Below, piece after piece: positions 6,094 to 9,396 of a stretch of DNA of 9,396 nt. Source of the stretch: Oceanococcus sp051252075. GTDB taxonomy: Bacteria; Pseudomonadota; Gammaproteobacteria; Nevskiales; Oceanococcaceae. The position numbers were made by a program, and so were the translations under genes. The notes beneath the pieces are model-generated. The model saw only the letters and a list, made by a program, of their open reading frames with translations, ran no database searches and was not told where the DNA came from. Where the stretch lies: positions 1-9,396 of the forward strand of contig JBPOFU010000102.1 of the NCBI GenBank assembly GCA_051252075.1, read 5' to 3'. Position 1 is the stretch's first letter. The number at the start of each line of letters is the position of its first letter.

Positions 6094-9000
6094 TGGCTAC
6101 GGTCTCTTGACTGCGTAAGTCATTAATTAGTTCGGCGCTAATTTCCGATAACGCCGCGATGATTGCGTTCTTGTCAGTTGATGACCGTTTGCTGATCAGC
6201 TTGTTTACGGAGCTTTTCAGGTCCTGCACCTGAGATCGAATGTGAGGTGTAATTGTTATGCTGTGTTCCGTGAGAGCGGTCTTTCCGTCAATGCCTAAGA
6301 GCAGGTGGACCGCTGTTTGAAACTCCTTACGCTTGTGTAGGCGGGCGGACCCTTCGGCCTTAAGGAAGCCTTGAGCTAGATGTGAGGTGTTTTGTAATGC
6401 TCGTGTGAAGTCTGGGTCCGTCCATTGATGTGGCGGCTTGTCGGCGGCGAGACTGGCAATGCTCTCGAGCGACGCTAATGATCCATCGAATTGAGATAAT
6501 CGCCCCGCAAACGCATTTACCTTGAAATCATCCGACAAATCCTTCGCATTTTCTCCTCTGGCACGAAGTTCTTCTAAGCTTTTGGGCGAGGCGTTGGGAA
6601 CTAATAGTTCGTTGATCATTATCGTTTTCAAGTTTTCGAACGAGTCCGTATAACTCCTAGTCAGCTCAACAAGTCCTTCTCGTATAACTTTCGCGACCTC
6701 GGATGTACTAAGGTTGGAGCCATCAATCGAGATGCTTGGAATATCGTTGAAAAGCAGTTTGTTGGGATCAACAGCGTGCTTCAGCAGCCCACGTATCGAA
6801 ATTGCATTACGTGAAAGCTTCATAGTTCTTTTTGTCCAAGGAGGGAGTCTGTCATGGATCGCTACTAGACTTCGTGCGACCTCTATGGGTTCTAAATTAA
6901 GAAGCTCGTTTTGAGGTGCAAGATCCCTAACGATGTCTGCTAAAACAGCTAATAGCTCACGTGATAACCCCTTAAGGTCCATCCAGCGAACTTGAATGTC
7001 TGAAGGATCACGAACCAAAAAATCTATATCTATATCATTTAGCCTACTTTGAAAAAGGCCCTCTCTATACAGGGCTAAGTTTTCTTTTTGAGATTGGATG
7101 AACGCGACGCCTAATAGTGGAAGGAGACCCGCTTTCACTCCATACGGAGGCTTGCCCCATTCGCGAAAAACTTCGTCGAGTGAGACACTTCTGCCCGAAT
7201 TTTGTTTTAGAAAAGCGACGGCGAAATCCCAGCACGGCTGCAAATTTGCCGGGTCTAAAACGTCCAGTCCTGGGTAGACAAATTTCCAGGTTTTACCTAC
7301 AGGCTGATACAAATTCGTACCAAGTAGCGTAGTTCTAAATAGGCCCGCTTCTGCTGGAAACCCTTCAATTCCAAGGTTAGGCTCGCCAGCATTCATGATC
7401 ATGCGTTTCAGCAGAATCTTTCGGGCTGCGACTGCGCCGGTAGAAGGCTTAATTCTATTGATGAGTTCACTTTTCACCAAGGGACTCGATGAAAACCGAA
7501 TGTCGGCAAGCTCAGATGCGAGGCTTGAAAGTTGTGACCTCGAGAGTTCTCGTTTCTCCCTTCCGCTGGTTAGCCATGTCGACGTTTCCATCGCATCCGC
7601 CAAAGTCGCTTCAAGTTGACCTTGAAGTTCGCTCATTCTTGCATCGATTTCTTTGCGGGCTACCGGGTCGCCCGCAAGCTCTGCGCGTGATGTGCGTACC
7701 CGTTGAATTGCGAAGAGCTCTGTCGCCAATTCGGAAACTTTCCACGAGTGTTCGGAAATTCCAAATACGAAATCCCAATCCGAATTGGGCTCCAAAACAT
7801 CTCGGCAGACACTTTCAGCCATCGAAAGTGACTCACCTTGAGTAGGGACCACGAGCAAAAAAACGCCAGAGACGCCGCTTTCACCGTCAAATTGGCTAAT
7901 CGCGTTATTAACCTTATCAAGTTCTATGATCTTGAGATTAAACCATTGGAGCGAGCCCGTGTCGTGATAGTGCCTCTTTGCGAGAATCGGCTGGATGGTC
8001 ACGAGGTCCTGAATTGCCGACATTTCGATATGCCCAATTTCGTCTCGTGCTTGACGCACGGCCTCTTCAATATCGAAATCGCTACCCGCAAATATGGCAT
8101 AGGTTGCAGAAAAATTTCGATAAATGACTAGCGAACTTCGCTTTAGTCGGTCCAAAGCATCGGTTATCTCGCCTTTTGTCGCCCCTGAAATTGTGGTTGT
8201 TAATAACGTGAGATCTGCTGCGATTCCAGACCGATCCTTAAACATGTCGATGAGTGCAATCGACTTTAAAAGATCGAGATCGATGCGGTCCTGCTGTGCT
8301 GTTTCGCAGCGTTCAACGGCTTCTGCCGCTATGGCCCACCGATGCCCATCAGGCGAAGCCAAAATGGAAGGTTCCAAATTTAGCCGCAGGTAATCCCAAA
8401 GTCGACTAATTGTATATGTTTGATTTGGTGTGAATTCACGAAGAAAGTGTTGAAATCCTTGAGTCTCTGCTGAGTTAAGAAACCCAAAAATACTGCGTTG
8501 ATTTTGGCCAAAACGTCGTTTTGAAATGGGGCCGAGTAAAAGTGCGGTGGCAGGGTGTAGGGGCCAACATTCAGCTAGAGCATTCTCGAGCCAGTCGGCA
8601 ACCAATGGTTGTCGCTGCCTCACGTGCTTGGCGACTTTATTGGCTAAGCGGGTTGAAGAAGGTGGTCGATTATCAGTTTCAATGGCGCTAGCCAACAGGG
8701 AGACTTGTTCTTCTCCTGCAATGTTGATCGCTAGGTCTACAAATCGCCCCTGTATCTTGGACCACTCATTCCGAGCTTCCCGCGAAAGGCGATTCGCATA
8801 CTCGGCAAATGATTGATGGAGCGTACCAATCAGTACAAATCGCCCTTTGCTCCTAGACGCTGCTTCAGCGAGCTGCTGAAAAATATAGATGTCGCCACGT
8901 TGTTGAGTTGCTTCTTCGAGAAATTTTCCCATTTCATCGACAAAAAGCAGTACACCCCCATGTTCGTCACCAACTTGGCCGGCTGTCGATAGGAGTGCGT

Positions 9001-9396
9001 CAATTAGTGCAGCATCGCTGACTTCGGATTCGTTTCCAAAAATTTCGGGTTGCGCTGCAGCTAGTGCCTCAACTATCGCTTTTTTGGGATTCCCACGGTG
9101 TCCGACTACCGGAATGACAAGCCATCCCTCATTGCCCGGTGGTAATGCCTTTCGAACTGCATTTGAAACCTCCTTCCCTACGATTTTTTTGGAAAGTTTA
9201 GCCGTTCCCTTGTCGCCGGAAAGCAGCCCAGATAGCAGTACCATGAGGCTTGATTTGCCGCTTCCATATGGTCCTGTCCAAGTTAGCGCGCATTGTTGAG
9301 CCTTTGATATGTGCCTCGCTGTGGTTAGCAATACATCTGCGGTTGATTGAGTGCAGATGTAGCCCTCCAGCGCTTCTGAGACACTGAGGTCTGTAT
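6083..9396 (-). CDS. Large P-loop ATPase, SspC-like, 5' end beyond the window
   Basis: At least 1,103 residues are visible, and the frame stays open to the right edge: 21 sense codons precede the TTG at 9331, including EGYICTQST, so the TTG is not the start. The Walker A motif GPYGSGKSS is encoded at 9248-9274 and Walker B, LLFVDEMGKF, around 8921-8950 with Asp-Glu at 8933-8938. A sensor-like stretch, FVLIGTLHQSF, and an arginine-rich region follow. The motif style recalls AAA-type ATPases of phage-defence operons (SspC, and the BrxC/PglY group). The remaining 800 or so residues are largely helical with no recognised catalytic site. In Ssp systems this ATPase works with the SspB nickase and SspD to insert sulfur into one DNA strand. 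It is translationally coupled to the following sulfurtransferase by an 11-bp overlap (ATG within the last codons before TAG). ATPase call firm; SspC assignment rests on the partner gene and order. Confidence 0.75.
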   Translation of the reverse strand, partial: TDLSVSEALEGYICTQSTADVLLTTARHISKAQQCALTWTGPYGSGKSSLMVLLSGLLSGDKGTAKLSKKIVGKEVSNAVRKALPPGNEGWLVIPVVGHRGNPKKAIVEALAAAQPEIFGNESEVSDAALIDALLSTAGQVGDEHGGVLLFVDEMGKFLEEATQQRGDIYIFQQLAEAASRSKGRFVLIGTLHQSFAEYANRLSREARNEWSKIQGRFVDLAINIAGEEQVSLLASAIETDNRPPSSTRLANKVAKHVRQRQPLVADWLENALAECWPLHPATALLLGPISKRRFGQNQRSIFGFLNSAETQGFQHFLREFTPNQTYTISRLWDYLRLNLEPSILASPDGHRWAIAAEAVERCETAQQDRIDLDLLKSIALIDMFKDRSGIAADLTLLTTTISGATKGEITDALDRLKRSSLVIYRNFSATYAIFAGSDFDIEEAVRQARDEIGHIEMSAIQDLVTIQPILAKRHYHDTGSLQWFNLKIIELDKVNNAISQFDGESGVSGVFLLVVPTQGESLSMAESVCRDVLEPNSDWDFVFGISEHSWKVSELATELFAIQRVRTSRAELAGDPVARKEIDARMSELQGQLEATLADAMETSTWLTSGREKRELSRSQLSSLASELADIRFSSSPLVKSELINRIKPSTGAVAARKILLKRMIMNAGEPNLGIEGFPAEAGLFRTTLLGTNLYQPVGKTWKFVYPGLDVLDPANLQPCWDFAVAFLKQNSGRSVSLDEVFREWGKPPYGVKAGLLPLLGVAFIQSQKENLALYREGLFQSRLNDIDIDFLVRDPSDIQVRWMDLKGLSRELLAVLADIVRDLAPQNELLNLEPIEVARSLVAIHDRLPPWTKRTMKLSRNAISIRGLLKHAVDPNKLLFNDIPSISIDGSNLSTSEVAKVIREGLVELTRSYTDSFENLKTIMINELLVPNASPKSLEELRARGENAKDLSDDFKVNAFAGRLSQFDGSLASLESIASLAADKPPHQWTDPDFTRALQNTSHLAQGFLKAEGSARLHKRKEFQTAVHLLLGIDGKTALTEHSITITPHIRSQVQDLKSSVNKLISKRSSTDKNAIIAALSEISAELINDLRSQETVANDN

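Noticed and set aside
9248..9331. TTG at 9331 as the start of the ATPase
   Set aside because: The frame continues upstream without a stop to 9396, and the extra residues (EGYICTQST and so on) look like part of the domain, so the gene is partial at the window edge.
5245..9396. Type 4 BREX (BrxP and BrxC)
   Set aside because: The protein types fit, but the order is ATPase then PAPS reductase-like, and the operon ends there with no pglZ or brxL after it. The sspC-sspD order fits better, although BREX cannot be fully excluded without the DNA beyond 9396.

Overview
The window looks like accessory (genomic island) DNA of a proteobacterium, most probably a gammaproteobacterium. This rests on the integrase pair at the left edge, which resembles the last two genes of a Gamma-Mobile-Trio (GMT) element, and on the absence of any housekeeping gene. 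The species cannot be told from the sequence. The family names below come from reading motifs and gene order, not from a database search.

Left part (1-3439, + strand). A very large tyrosine recombinase (candidate GmtZ) is open at the left edge of the window. It overlaps a downstream gene of unknown fold (candidate GmtX), so the two form one transcription and translation unit. In GMT elements a third recombinase gene (gmtY) lies just upstream, which here would be outside the window. These would be the mobility genes of the island.

Middle part (3440-5244). A divergent pair of genes flanks a compact control region. A 229-residue protein of unknown family is read leftward (3569-4258). A 189-residue regulator carrying two copies of the same helix-turn-helix unit is read rightward (4428-4997). 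Between them are a perfect 19-bp inverted repeat with a 5-nt loop (4280-4322) and a smaller palindrome (4334-4346), which look like operators. Beyond the regulator is a 247-bp gap with no convincing gene. It holds two tandem copies of a 40-bp unit (one difference in the first 39 bases), a longer imperfect inverted repeat built partly from the second copy, and a small hairpin.

Right part (5245-9396, - strand). Two overlapping genes are read leftward: a very large P-loop ATPase that is open at the right edge, then a PP-loop sulfurtransferase/ATP pyrophosphatase of the PAPS-reductase superfamily. Family and order (ATPase first, PAPS reductase-like last) best match the sspC-sspD end of an SspBCD DNA phosphorothioation operon, so an sspB-like nickase gene is predicted just beyond position 9396. 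Such systems put sulfur into the DNA backbone and are usually paired with a restriction partner (SspE or SspFGH). No such partner is visible inside the window.

Together the window reads as a mobile island: integrase genes at one end, a self-regulated unknown gene pair in the middle, and a DNA-modification/defence module as cargo. The least explained parts are the unknown protein with its palindromic control region and the tandem-repeat gap.
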